Shown: positions 46,532-60,734 of the stretch, piece by piece
Layout: every line of letters begins with the position of its first letter
Numbering within the stretch: position 1 is the first letter of the stretch
The notes under the pieces: generated by a model
What the model was told of the DNA's origin: nothing
Database searches by the model: none
The model's input: only the letters and a program-made list of their open reading frames with translations
Program-made: the position numbers and the translations under genes
Source of the DNA: Glossina fuscipes
Taxonomy: Eukaryota > Arthropoda > Insecta > Diptera > Glossinidae
Assembly (NCBI RefSeq): GCF_014805625.2
Contig: NW_023998456.1
Span: 2,166,559 to 2,230,558, forward strand
Length of the DNA stretch: 64,000 nt
Direction of reading: 5' to 3'

Positions 46532-49500
46532 ATCTTAGATGCTTACAGTATACGCATGTAGCTGTTGAAGCGAAGTCTGTAACGAACATATTGAAAATTA
46601 TCAATTGTTTAATTTAAAGCATTTGCCAGATAAAATCTCCTACACAAGGGATCGGCTAGGCTAACTGAACACATTTATAGATTGTAAATAGTTTGAAGTA
46701 CTACATGTTCGTAAATATAATATGCATGCACATGTATTTTATTTATGCATTTCTTTTTAAAGGAATTAAATGCGGACTGAGCAAGAATAAATTGTACTCC
46801 TGCGTTCAAGAAATAACGCAAACTTTGATTTCGAAATTCAAGGATAGATTCTTTTTTTTACTAGCGCAATTAACACAACGGTAATTATCAGCCAGTGATG
46901 TCGTTGGAATGAATGAATGAATGCCCATTGAAATTAATCAACAAAATCACACCACCAGCTCCAATCACTAAACATACGCTTCTTACAAATGATGTTGATT
47001 TGAAATGGTTTTATGCCTACAATTCACAAACGGCTCAGACATCGAGTGAATATACAGTCATAAACGTTAGCCGAAACCTGAAAAAATTGAAAGTCATTTA
47101 CTAAAATATGTATGTACATTAGACTTTGCCACCTAACCTCTAAGACTTAGTAAATCGAATGGGATAAAACTTCTGGCAGATTAGTTTTTCTTTTAAATAA
47201 TCGTATGAGGAGCCATGACTTGCCAGTTTTGCAGAAGCCACTACATAGAGAAGTGTAAAAAGAACAGTCTTCGTAAATGGGATTAAAATTGATCAAGAGT
47301 TCGCATCTGTACTTGGAAAATAGATATGCAAACCAATCTTATTAAACAGATCAATGAAGACCAAACCAATCCCCGTACAGTATTCGCCTCTTTTTCATCG
47401 GAGCTATGCGGAATGCTATTATGCTCACGCAGGCGAAAAAGGAGTAAATATGCAAATATTTTAGAGCTGAGCTTTGAAAGACCGTCATCTCTTAACCCCA
47501 ATAAATACACTGTATAATGGAGTGCAGGTAACATCGCTGCCGAATTAATGCAATCAAACAAATCTGAAAAATCTTTGCAAAGACAAAGCTATTCCAATTA
47601 ACGATATACTATCTAATTTGGAAAATTTGCAGTCATTTTATTAAACTATTTTATAAATGGAAAATTCAGAATTAGTATGGCATTCCTAAATCTTAGGGAA
47701 AAATGATTTCAGCTTAACTAAGTTGACAATAAAAAGTGAGGAATGGCTAGCATAGAGGAAATAACGGAAGGTGAATAAATGTCTACTGCAAGCATTTCAC
47801 GCCCATTTTCGGATCGATAGACAAAATGGGCCGTGAACCGAGTTTACATTTACTAAATTTCAGTTCTCTCTTTCTTACTTTTTCAAACGTGAGACTTTCA
47901 ACAGCAGATCACGAGGTACAGATGAGCTGCTTGTCGCTACTCAAACAATTCTGGCTTGAATCGTGCGATGAATGCTCTTGCAATTGTGTTCAGAGTCGCA
48001 TTCTAAATCGATCGGCACAATAATTAGTAAGTCCATCTTAAGTTCTTAATATACATTATACAACAACTAGTGTCGGATAGGAAAGGAGAAATCATAGCAA
48101 AACAAGAAGAAAAATTTTTACTTGGATTTCAGTGTTGATATAAAACATTTTTGAAGTGAACTTCGAAACCTGTTTCATAATCAAATAATTGAGGTATCGT
48201 TTATAAACTGTTTTGTCTTGATTATTATTTACCTTCACTTCTCTAAGGAAAGGCACAATGGTAGTCAGTATATATGAATGAAATTTCGGAAAGAAGCTTA
48301 AGACGACTAAGATAGCTTTCATGTTCTAAATGTCTAAATGGATTTATCAGCGATTAATTAGAATGTAAACACGACATAAGTACATAAATTATTTAGAGAA
48401 GGTGGAAATCCAATAGAGCGATATGTTTAATGGGGAAAGTAAGTATAGGAAAAGTGCGCCAAGTGCGCTGTGATGTTGCTGCTGCCAAACACGTTTCGGA
48501 TAAGTAAGTGGAGGGTGTTCTATACAAAGGGAAAATTTTGAAACTTTGCAGATTACCCTTGATTTTGCATAAATCAAACGAGCGAAAAACACTTGCCTAA
48601 GTGAAAGTAATAAAAGGAAAGGGAGGAGAAAGAAAATTTTCACAAAAATTTCACTTGCGCAAAATTTAATTTCTCATCGACTTCCTCTTACAAGTGGTTA
48701 AGCATAACGATGTGTGTGCGTGTATTCCGCTCAGGCAGATTATATTTACGCATTTTTGGGTTATTAGGTTAGGTTTCATGCTATATTTACAAAATTTAAT
48801 TCGTAGTGCGAAATTTAAAGAACACAAGCAACATTCAGCCGGTGCAAGACGGTGTTTGTTTGCTCTCACAGGTCGATGGTAAAAGCGTTTGAATAACTCA
48901 ATACCAACAAATTTCGACATTTGTTTTCTGGTATTTATGGCTCAGAATGTTCAGTTGCGTGTTTTAAATAAATTTAAATTTTGTTTCCTTCTGTCCCCAC
49001 AAAGTGTGTCACTTGACAGTTGATATATTTTATAATATGCGTACGTTTTTCTTCACTACAATACCGACATACGTACGACGACAATCGCAATTGTGTTAAA
49101 AAACGTCAGAATTATGACTCTCAAGATTGCTAGCAAATTTTCATCCTTAATTGTTGCAAAATTCTTATTCAGGGTGGGGTAAGACTGCCATCTCAATGCG
49201 GTTTAGAAAAAAACGAAACAAAAGAAAGTTTTTATACAATTGAATGGATGAATAGCTTCCACTGATAACTAGTAAATTGATTAACAAAAAAAATAAAAAA
49301 ACAAAAAAAATATGTATATATATGTATATGTAAAGGAAAGTTGTGCAGTTTCGAAGCGATTAATTTGGTTAGTCGATGGATTGAAATAATTGTTGTAAAC
49401 TTACTTGCAATGCTATGACGATGTGCTTGATCTCGTTCAAAACTGATAAACAGAACTGGAAGTAGAAGGAAACGGTGTACATTTGGCAAAGTCTTCAAGG

Positions 49501-52500
49501 TATAATTGATGGCAAAATGAAAGCATAAAGTTTTATATACCTAACCCACACTTTATTATTCACGGTTAAGGAGAGTGTTAACTTGTTTCCCGAAACCCGC
49601 TTACAAATAGTGTGTATGTTAATAAAGTTTTATAGCTTACTGCTGTGGAACGTAATAAAGTTTCATGTCCACCTTCAAGGGTATTAAGGTCGTTGAATCC
49701 TTAAACTTAGGATGTGGGATGAAAAGCGGTACTTATTGAACATACAAGGCAAAAAAGATAATTGATTTCCGGCCGCCAATGTGAGAGCTTAATGGCATAT
49801 CATGAGAGTGCATGCATAAGTTTCACGACCTAGAGAAAATGAGCATCTTATCATAAGAGTGTGTATAAATTTATTGGGCCAGAGCTTCATACATATATTT
49901 TGCAGCAAGCGACAAGGGAAACTCTTCTCCTTCTACTCTTACAGACAAAAGGAAAATATTGTGTTTTTAATGTTTCCACGAAACACATTCTAAGAAACGA
50001 AGGACCATCCGGCGTACGAATCTATTATTTTCGCTGAAGCAAGCCACAACAACGAACTATTATGTTTCAGAAAGAATGTACACCTTAATAAATGTGTGGG
50101 TGTACTGGGCTAAAACCAACTAAACATTTATTGAAATAAATTTCCCGAAGTTTGATGTTAAGTGCACAAAAATATTGCCTTTTGTTGAGTAAACGACGTG
50201 TGAGGGACTATGTGCATTTGTCTACACTTCGTTCCCACCGAAGTATATCACAGAGTCGTCATCATAGGTATGCCATCAATCTTCACTATACAATTTTAAT
50301 CAACGTTATCCAGACCATGTATGTTCACAGATAGGTCGGCAGAGGTATCAAAATTTGAAAATTTTTTCCCCGAAACTTCTTAGCAATCACATGTTTCTTC
50401 GATCCGGGATTTACCAATGCAGCCCCACCTACCCGCTTGCGCAGGTACATGTGACATTTAATGAGCCGGTAGCTCACAAGTCGAGTCCCGTGGATCCCCT
50501 GGCTTTCTTCTATAAAACTTTAGAAGTATCAACACTACGCATGCTCTTGATTTCGGATTTTCCATATATCGTGGATGCCATCCAAATACTTGCCCCTGAG
50601 ATTTACCATATAAGAGGCAGATATTAATTCAGAATACGCAAGGCACCAAATCATGCAATGAACTTTCCTAGCCCCGTCAGTAACTCGCATTCATATGTTT
50701 GTTAAATTTTGAGCTTCCATTGTAGCTGAATTTTTATTACAGACTTTTGTACCGTGGGTTAGGCCTTTCCCATTTCGCTTTCAGCAAAAAGGAACTGATG
50801 AATAATCTAGACTCGTTCAACTTTTATTTCGTCCCGACGGCCGGGATCCAGTGTTCATTACACGTTATAATGTTATTCGGTCTCTGAATACGAACTTTTC
50901 TCTAAAAACTTTTAACGTTGTCCTTAGGTAATTAGGAGAAAAAGTTTCCTAAACTGATTCGTTTCTATTTACATTCGCTCGTAGTAATTCAACGCAATAT
51001 TAATTTAAGTGAATGTCAAATAAGACCAAACTTAGCAGGCGTGGCACATCATTTGAATCTTAAAAGAAATTCTTTGGTGAACGAAAACTGAAAACTTTCA
51101 CAAAGTGTGGCTTCTTCAAAATTTACGTTAAATCGGGATTGAATACTTTTCACGGCAGTAACGATTATGCTCGCAAACCCACATTCCGAGTCTTGAAGTG
51201 TTTTAGGCATTTTGGAGGGACACATTCGCTTACGGCACACTAATGAAAGCCTAATCTGCTGCTTTAGTAGTTGAAAGGAACTTTCGTGATCCGATATTTT
51301 CGAGACCAACAAACGATCCATTTCTTATTTCCATAAGTTTTAATGAGAAAATAACTTGTGCAATCATTACCTTCTCCTCTAATTAATAATTTTTTTTTTT
51401 CACTATAAGGAAAAGAAGAAATTTCGATAAAAAGGGAGAAATTCTTGAAAATAGATGTAATAAAATATTTTATCAAATATTCTATGAAATGGTAAAACAA
51501 CAACAATCACTGGGACAATAACAATTATTTCAAATAATGTAATATGAATAAATGAACTCTATGCAGTATTCTATAGCAAGTGAAGGAGGAATGGCAAACC
51601 ACAAGTTCTAGAGGTTTCAAGAATATATACAAGAAAACTGAACTTATAATATAAAAGCGGTCATCTGGAGGTAAGAGTTAAATAAGAAAACTTGGAAATT
51701 GAATAAAATGTTAGAGAAAATTTTTCATGAAATATTTGTTGAAAAATATATTTGCTTTCGTTGCTGTTTTTTTTTTTTATTTTCTATTTTAATAAGAAAG
51801 CAATGAAAAAAGAAAACAAAATTTTGTATATGAGTCGTTTATGGATTTAATTAAATTTATTTGCTGCTTTGCTTTCAATGTACGACCAACAAACCGTAAT
51901 ACTAAGTAATAATAAAAAAAAAAAAAAAATCAAAAATTATGAAAAAATTATATACAATCGTATATATTTATATATACATATATATATATTTATATATAAG
52001 CATAGTATGAGAAAAAAAATCCCTATACATTCTGGGTATTGCTATTGTTTTCAGGCAACATACGTAATCACATTTCATCGTCAAGTGCAGTCGTAGCCGC
52101 ATTTCTTTACATTTTTTTTTTTATTTTTATTTTTTTGAATTTTTATACTTTTTATTTGGTTAGAGTTTCCAAAAAAATAAATAAAAAATCTGTAAAGGAT
52201 CCTTGTTTGCAAGTAAGTATACGAGCATGTGTGTGAGTGTTTTATAGTCAGGAGAGTCTTAAAACAAATAACCCTTAGACTGTAAGGCTTCTGCCTCTGT
52301 TTCTGCTACTGCTACTGCTGCTTTTTCTATTGCTCAACGGTTGGTAGTGCAAATGCTTAACGAATTAAAAAAAAAATAAAATAAAATAAAAATAAAAATT
52401 AAATCATTTTATTTGCTTGAGTGCACCTTTTTAGGCAGCGGCGGTGGTCGCTTCCCTCCTCCTTCTATTACCCGTCATCATCATCGCAGCAGCATGTTTA

Positions 52501-55500
52501 CACACATCATTATATTTTATAATGATTTTTTTATTTGTCAGAGAAATTTTTATAATTTTTTACATTTCAACTTTTGCTCCTTCTCAATATTTTTTTGTAG
52601 TTTTTCGGTTACATCAACAACAGCAACAACATTAAGAGCATCTTTAATGTGTTATTTGTCTAGAAGGCGAGCGAAAATTGAGAAGTGAAAATTAGCCTAC
52701 CTTTAGGGTAAAAATAGAAACTCCCAACAGAAAAACAAATCCTGCTCAAATACACACATATGCAAGGGCTTGATTTACGATTGCAATGTCGAGTCGCTTG
52801 CTGTTGTTGCTGCCGGTGCTTTCCTTGCTTTCCTTCTGTTGTTGCTAATGTTATGTCTGGAAATCTCAAAAATTCACAGACATTTGCCTATCGTCGTATC
52901 GTCGTTATACATTTGCAATGACTTTTAAGAATCTGTTGTTGCAATTTGGGTAACGATATCTGTGTCCTTTGCTTACGTTTACGTTTTTCGGCGGTAATGG
53001 GGACGGGGGGCTATACTCTTCCATAACGTACACACGTATGATTTGTACTATCCTTATCCTTATGCTTATGTCTACTAAGGCGATTTAGCAAATTAAAAGC
53101 TTTTTAATGCTTGAAAGTGTTTTTCTTCATATTTCATATAACAAAAAATTATTCTCATCGTTTTTCTTATTCATAGTCTGCCTGCGAAGACCGGGGCGGA
53201 GTTGGATGGAGTTTAGAGGAAAAGGTGAAAAATTTATTATGCTTAACAAATAGTCATATAAAGTAGTCTGTTTGAATCGCATAGGATATAGGAATATTTT
53301 TAATTGTATGCTATATTGCTGGTAAAATTTATGCTTAGTTGGCACCAAATATTCATTTTCTCAAGTACTTTGTGAATTTTTTAATTTTTATAAAACACAA
53401 AAGATCGACTAGACTAGACTTGTGCGAAATATTCGTTTGCAATTTCCTATCGAGAAAAGTGTATAAAGAGTTAAATCATTTCCATAAATTTTATCCCAAT
53501 TATTACACTATCTGAGCTTTTTAGTTCACATTTTTTTTAGATAAACACATCAAGGGGGTCTTATTACAGTAGTTTTGCATATGCTAATTACAACTTCGAA
53601 TATTTTCCATTGATCCAAATTATGGTTAACATTTCCTATAGAAATAGAAGGTGGAATAATTTTTGCCATCACCGGTAGTGCGAACAACTTCTTACCGGTT
53701 TTTCTGACGGAAAGCATTTCTTTATAACAGCATTTATGCCAAATGAGAGAAAGATAACTACTGTTGCCTACTTCGAAAGAAACTGCTGCTGAATTGCGAG
53801 AGTGACAAAGGAATTAACAACGGATTAATATCGACATTAGGGGAGAATATAGTAGTAACACTATTAAGAAGAAGCGATGAACACGGACCGTTTATTAGGC
53901 GAAAAATATCCATAGAATATGCAAATACAGCATAGAGACGGTCGACCTTATTTTGAAGAAATCGAGGAAACTAGAATATGAAAGCATTTTATGCTATCAT
54001 TTTGAATTAAACAATTTTTTTTTTTTTATAAAAAGCCGATGCTAATCACTTGAATAAGTGGACGGCTTTCTTTCTTATTTATGTTATTGCTGTTTCTTTC
54101 ATTACGTGCTGGTAACTCTTCCATTAATATCAATACGTCACTTAATTACACATGCATATCTTATTTTCGGACACGTCCAAACGAAAACTTTTTAATGTCA
54201 TTATGAAGCACTTGATTGTGCGGAACTCTTTGCAATATGTGAATTTATATTCAGCGATGACAAATATACTCGTCATTCGCAGAGTATATGTAACGTGAGA
54301 TTAAATTTTAACCAAATGACTTAATAAAATGACTTACACACATTTTCAAATACATGACTGTGGTAGCTACATATTCATGATAATAAAATTTTATAAGGAA
54401 ATCTGAAAAGGACGAATGAGTAATGATGGATGAATGAGGTATATTCTGGTTGTAACGCAAAATTTTGTGTTTTCTTTATGACGTATGCAATGATCATACA
54501 GTTAATTGGTTAAATGGAATGGAATGCTGACATTACGATCTAGACTTTTGTGTTGCAAACGTAACGACCAATTCTACATGCTGCTATTAAAAATCGACAT
54601 ATATTATATTTTGCGTATGCTCGAGAAGACAACTCATTCGTGACAATCGTGGATTTAGAGAAGATAGTTCGATTGATCGATTGAGGCAAAATCAATTTGT
54701 GTCGTCACATACATTCGTTAAGCTAAAAACTATTCGCAAAAACATCGAAAGCCTCATCGAGCAAATGCCTTCTTGACAAGCATAGAGATTGAATCGATTT
54801 AGCTGCACTCGATCCACACAACCGATTTTTGATTTAGATTGTGTCCTAGAGAATAAATAAGCTATAAGAGTTGTAACGCCCAAAACTATGCATTGAAAGT
54901 ATGACAAACCTCATACGATAACTGTACTCTAAGCTGTACTCTATAACGAAAATATGTCGCTATGATGTGGTTCGCCCATAGTACCGTCCCGTGACTTTTA
55001 CGTAACTAGCAGTGGGCCAGAATTACAAATGAATATAAGCTTCTTACTTAACACTAGTTGGGTGAAAATCTCTTTCTTCCCTTTTAGATAATTTTTCTTT
55101 TCACTTAATTATATAAAAAAATACCTTGAAAAGATTGTTCGAAAAACTAATTAAATTTGTAATTTCCACAGACAACAATTTTTTCCAATTTTCTGGTTGT
55201 TTTTGCACTGGTAATGAAATGAGATGAATGCCACTTTGCAAAATCCTGTTAAATCATGCAATGACTTGACAGAAAACCACCGAGCCATTCAAATACGAAA
55301 TGACAGAGCAGCGGGAGCAAGAATAGGTAGATAGAAAAACAACTGACTGTAGATTAATTTAGAGGAGCTCGGCAAAAGCAAAAAAAAAAAAAAAATACGC
55401 GAATTTCAAAAATTTAAGGGAAATTAAGAAAAATGTCTAGATGCGGCTCAGCAAAGGTACAATTCAATTACATGTGGTTATTACACTCTCACACCGATTC

Positions 55501-55966
55501 AGCCGACTCGCTAACGAATTGAGAGACATTACAAAAAAAAGAAAAACGCAAATGCAAATAAATACCAATATATTCGTTTATCATTTAAAACTAAAAGAAT
55601 ATTAACGAAAGTCTCCTAGGAAAGTTGGCAACGGAGCGAGAATATTAAAAAAGTTTGTCATCAAGTACTTGTGTTCTTTCCGTTTAATATACTGTTTTCC
55701 GTTTGAGGGATGACGATGATGCGGCAGAAACTTTTTTTCGAAATTAAACGAAAATTTTCCTTTAGAGCAGAGGAAAAGATTACAAAATTGGTTATTGGTT
55801 TTTAAGCTTCCCTAAGCAAAACTTATTGTATCCTAGGAGATTTATCAAATTGAGTTGAGCGGCTAGAATGAAATAACAAGAAGAAGTTGCGTGTTGCCTT
55901 TATTACAAAGAACGCTTACAAAGTAAGTCTGCAATAATTTTAATAATTTTAAAGATAATTCCACAT
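46532..55966. other. Long anonymous stretch, intron-like
   Basis: Over 9 kb without a recognisable coding exon, TE protein or RNA gene. It contains an A+T block near 51900-52000, poly(T) at 51769-51779 and 52109-52132, poly(A) at 55380-55395, and CAACAG/TTGCTG runs near 52612-52630 and 52799-52850. Longer frames at 50355-50627 (+) and 51049-51321 (-) were read and not recognised. A very long intron of the minus-strand gene suggested at 57.4 kb would explain it. Confidence 0.3.
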
Positions 55967-56056
55967 GTACATATATATATATGTATATATATATACATGT
56001 ACATATATATTATATATATATATATATATATATTTATAAAACATATATATATAACA
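55967..56056. repeat. Compound (TA)n repeat with palindromic arms
   Basis: 'acatgtacatatatat...atatatacatgtacat' is a near-perfect inverted repeat followed by a longer TA run. It is likely to form a cruciform or simply reflects slippage. Confidence 0.8.
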
Positions 56057-57324
56057 TATTATTAACGCTTAAAAGAATTTGTAAAGACCAAAAAAAAAAA
56101 AAAATAAACACAAAAACTAAGGTGCAAAATTTTTTATTCTAACAAAAATGAAAAAAAAAAGTTTCGCAAAAAAAACAACAACATTATATTAATCATAAGT
56201 AAAAGAAAAGCAAAATAACAGCGCAATAATAATATCAAAAATTACCTTCATTATGATTTGCATGAGAGACCCACGGCATAAAAAACGCGAAAAATTATAC
56301 ATTATGCATCACATGCAAAAATCATAAAACCGCAGATTCGGTGGAGCCCGCGAAAGAAGGGGAAAACCGACATCAGTCATTTAGTCAAACATCGTTTAAA
56401 ATTAACACTTCAGCACACATAAATTATGACAGCCCTAAGGAACGTTACACCAGCATATCCAGTACCCACGCATGCACGCATGCATGCAAGCACCCGCCGC
56501 CAAAAACAAAAACACGGAAAATTTTCTACTTAAATGTCCTTATTAACGGCGTGTGTGTTTTTTAATGAGTTGCCCAAAAAAACAAGAAAAAAAAAAAGCT
56601 ACAAACCGCAATGTACACAAGGTAGTTGCTAACGAGAAAAAAAAAGCCAAAAAAAAGGTATAACAATCAGCCATCTCTCTCTCTTCCAATTTCTATTAGA
56701 CGTAACATAAGCTCAACGAGACTATTAAAGAAAATTATGTACATGTTCGGAACTCAAGTGGCTCATATGGCTTTTTTCTTTGACACCAAGTAAAGAGCGT
56801 CTCGATCGGGTAGGGGTTTACTCACGGTTAACAACAACTTAAATATTTTGCATACTTTAAGAATTTAAAAAATAAGAGAAATTTTAACATATTTTTGGGA
56901 CGCTGCGCAGAAGAAAACGGAACATTTGCTATTATTTCTTAAAATTGAATACCTTTGAACAAAGCTAAGCGTTTAATGTTTCTATTCTCAAATTGAATCT
57001 TTGTCTATTTCATGATTGATTTATTCGTCTTTCCAAGAACTTGACATATATTCACAGTTGCACAAATCTCTAACGAAAAGACGAATAATATGGCTTTTGC
57101 ATAATGCAAAAATTTGTTTCTTGCGATTCCAGAAAAATTAGCGTCTTGAACATATTGGACGGATAGGTAGTCGTTAGCCTCTAAGCAGTTACACTGCGTT
57201 ATTGGAACTGCGTCATTTCCGTTGTAAAGAATGATTACCGGAAACTAGTTAGAAACAAAGATGATAAAGTCCATGTACTTTATCTTACTGAAAAGTTTTT
57301 AGCCATATAGCCATGTTTGCTTAC
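56057..57324. other. Anonymous sequence, putative start of a minus-strand intron
   Basis: No exon was seen between the donor at 57324 and the TA repeat. A short CATG-rich run lies at about 56466-56486. Confidence 0.3.
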
Positions 57325-57409
57325 CTGCTGTCACTCTGCCCGCGAACAGCATTCCTAAAGTCATAAATAATGATGACAGTAGCCTTTGCCAAAAACGATC
57401 CAGTTTCAT
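57325..57409 (-). CDS. First coding exon encoding a signal peptide (partial gene, minus strand)
   Basis: ATG at 57409 (minus) opens 28 codons: MKLDRFWQRLLSSLFMTLGM then LFAGRVTA, a basic start, hydrophobic core and small residues at a plausible cleavage site. It then reaches G|GTAAGCAAA, a near-perfect splice donor (AG|GTAAGC) leaving phase 1. The ATG context is CAGCAAATG, a good fly initiation context, and an in-frame TAG lies seven codons upstream, so no longer reading is possible. The upstream A+C-rich, pyrimidine-poor sequence resembles a fly 5' leader. The exon probably starts a secreted or cell-surface protein whose other exons lie beyond a long intron; I cannot name it. Chance occurrence is possible but less likely than for other frames here. 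Confidence 0.5.
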
Positions 57410-58331
57410 TTGCTGGCTGCGTCTCGGCTATGTCGAAACTATTTCGTGCCGTTGATTCTAGTTTCTAGGTTTGCAATTTTTTTCTTGTTTAACCCTTCGT
57501 AAAAATTCGTTTCGGTTCAAAACTTTTGCTTGCTAACTAAGTGTTAAAGTGTAAGGAGTGAAAATAATATTGTAGTCGCACGCCATAAGTCCAGTTAAGA
57601 TGCCCATATAGTTCTTTTAAATCTGTTTTAAGTTTCTCGTCATTATTTAAGGAAAGGAAATTGATATTAGTATTATCTATTCCTTCGGTATTTGACACGA
57701 TTACGATATGGGTATTGAAAGATATTCTTATAAGAAATGAGAAAAATTACATTCTAGATTTTTTGTGTTGCCTAGACTTCATAAAAGTGAGTGACCATGT
57801 GAGCGCATCAGATTGTTTAAAATTTAAGCATCCCACAGAAGTAAATTTCCATCCATGTTTCTCATAAGTTGTAACTAAAACATTGAACATCAAATCTAAA
57901 CTTCGTTTTTAAATCGCATCATTTAATTAAAAATCTTTATTTTCAGCTATTATAGAGGTTCGTTTTTACTAATTAAATAAAATTTATTCTTCTTCTCATT
58001 TTACTCGAACCACATTTTTGCCAGACTGTTTACTAAACACTTCATAAGTTTTAATTTATCAAAATTTTGCTTCCCCGAAACGTACTGAGGTGATTTTTTT
58101 TTTTCTTAATTTTTTAATTCATTTTTTATTATTTTTATAATAAAACGAAGTAAAAATGCCGTAGATATATAAACATTCTCATTGCTTTTAGCCTTTGTAT
58201 AGTAATTGAACTCAAGCAAAGAAAAAAATTTCTAAAGCATACATTTAGGGATCTTATAGAAACCTAGAAATGTTGCATATGCCAAAGAGGCTAAAAAAGC
58301 AAATACTTGAATTCTTTATATACATACATAT

Positions 58332-58334
<3 letters not shown>
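57410..58334. other. Putative 5' leader and flank of the minus-strand gene, then anonymous sequence
   Basis: The first 150 bases could be 5' UTR of the exon at 57325-57409. No clear TATA box or initiator is recognised. A 68-codon plus frame at 57661-57867 is unrecognised. Confidence 0.25.

Positions 58335-58376
<42 letters not shown>
58335..58376. repeat. (TA)n microsatellite
   Basis: About 20 uninterrupted units. Confidence 0.92.
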
Positions 58377-58377
<1 letters not shown>

Positions 58378-59178
58378 CTTTGCATCTTCGTGCGCGTACA
58401 CGATTACAAGAAAATGAACAACAAAATATAGAAATGCATGCTAATAAGTGGTGGTCTTAATATAGAAGAGCTTTTCATTAGAGTTAGAAGCAGATTCTAA
58501 AGGGTTCTTAAAACCTTTTTTTTTTCCTAAAATTTTTTGTTACAATTTTTGCTTTGTCTTTTAAAATTATTCACTTACTTTTCTTTCTTTTCTATATACA
58601 AATTAATTAATGCCTCGCTTGTGTTGTGTTCCAGGTAAACTAATGACGGTTATTTGGAAAATAAATGATAGTATGTGTTACCGATTTAAGGACATGACCT
58701 AAGAGATTTGTTTTAATAACTCTCGATCAGCAGGTGGTAAATAGTGTGTCGATACGTAACAGAGAATAGCAGGCCAACTAAGAATGTTAACAAGAATGAG
58801 TGGGTATAAGAACATATTCACACTATCTGTTAAACTTCGGCGAACATATTTTATCCGTTTGTGTGTTGTAACTTGTAAGTTGAAATGATTAAGAAACGAA
58901 ACATTTCAAGTGAACACACCCTACATGCCTTTGCTAACCTTTCGCATTCATTTTTTTTTTTGTTTTTTTTTTTTTATTTTTCTTATATATATACCTTTAA
59001 CATGTTATTTCATTCTTGTATCCGTTTGCCCCTGCAAATGTTATAAAACATACTTTTGCTACATTATCAAGTCTCAAAGGATACTTGAAACATTTTTTTT
59101 CGTTTCGTTGAGGCTTGAATTGGTATGCATTTCATTTTGGTTTTTTGAAATTTCTTTTCATTTTCTTACTCTTTCTTT

Positions 59179-59183
<5 letters not shown>

Positions 59184-59216
<33 letters not shown>

Positions 59217-59278
59217 TATATTTATATACGCATATTTCTTTCGGTATATATATACATATATATGTATATATGTATATT
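59184..59278. repeat. (TA)n / (TATACA)n compound microsatellite
   Basis: A long TA run passes into diverged tatatacata and tatgtata units. Open frames through this segment encode only Tyr/Ile repeats. Confidence 0.88.
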
Positions 59279-60734
59279 TTTTTCGGCAATACTTTTATTT
59301 TTTGTCATTAAGGTAACGTGCACGTTCAATTTTTGCTTATTTTTTGACAAATATTTCCATTGAAGTTTTTTTTGGCAAAAAGTCTAATTTTTGCATGCAT
59401 TTGTGTGCAGGCAATTAATTAAACGTACATAAAAGCACATCCTTGGGGAGAATGATGCAACGTAAGCTGAATGCCAAAAACCAGCCTTCATAAAGAGAGA
59501 AAGAAAAAATTGAATTTGTTAAAAGAATATTTTTCAATTATTCGCCAAACACGACTCTTCTAGATTTTTTCTGTTCCGTTCGCTATTCGTTTTTTATTTC
59601 TATTTGTTTCTTTTGCTGTAAAACAAAACCAAGAGAAAAAAAGATAAATAAACAAACATTTCAAGATTTAACATTAAGGCAAATTTTTATAGAGAATGTT
59701 TTCTCTACTCATGTTCTATAAGTCTTTAAGTCTAGTCTTATGGTCAACAGTTTCTTTCCCTACCACCTGTGGCTATTTGTGATTACAAATATAAAACGTT
59801 GTGCGTTTGTTGTACAAGTGTTACCCCAAGTCAGGCTACAAGTAGGAGACCAGACCAACTCAACCAACTCAAGCAGTTAAAAGAAAAAGAAATCACTGTT
59901 CATGTTAGCCGGCGCCTTGTATCATATTTATGACACATGATGATGATTATTGTAAATGGCCAAATGGTTCGCTTGGTGTGCTGTACGTAAAGTAAAATCA
60001 ATAGTTTTCAATGCTGCGAATGCAGTAGAGACCGCTCTCATGCTTAATTTAGATTAAATGAGTTACTGTTAACAATTGCATAGCGTTCAGTCAGGCGGCT
60101 TGTCTTTGCCTTTTCACTATATAATGCAAATGCAAGAGAGAAAAAAGAAAATCGCTTAATAACAAATAATTTAAACTTTCAATAAGAAATCAAATATCCT
60201 TTTCGGTATGTTATGTTCACAACTATAGACAGATAGACGGAGAATACGATACGAAGCGGTGGCGAGAGAGAGAAAGATAGAGAGAGGTACAAAACAGTTA
60301 AACCTTTATATAGTAGGTGGCCTTAGAACATACATTAGCGCATGACATTAGTATAAAAGAACGTGTGTAAAGAGCACGACTTTATTAACTAATATTTGTT
60401 TTTTTATGTTATAAGGAAGTGTTCCAAAAAAAAAAAAGAAAAGACAAACAGAAACATAAATAGCTAGTTGTCGGTATAAGACATTAGAAAGGCATAGCCA
60501 GAAAAACATAAAGAACAGAAACATTTACATCATTGTGTCGATCACTAAGAATCATTCAAATACTTATCATATCCGTTAAGCAGACGGACTAGTCTTACTT
60601 AAGAGCAAATTCTTGCAAGATTTATTTGATTCATTAATATGCATTGATTCACATAAGTGTACTCCCATTGAAGTTCATAGGTCTTGGAATATCTTGTCAT
60701 TTGCCCATAATTTCCCGAGAAGATAAGTTGTTGT
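59279..60734. other. Anonymous sequence
   Basis: A gagaga-type purine run lies near 60262-60285 and poly(A) near 60426-60437. No gene was recognised. Confidence 0.3.

Noticed and set aside
50355..51321. 90-codon frames on opposite strands
   Set aside because: Composition is fairly protein-like, but no domain, signal peptide or splice sites were found; below my threshold for a gene call.
58910..59363. 133-codon frame rich in Tyr and Ile
   Set aside because: Most of it is translation of the (TA)n microsatellite and poly(T).
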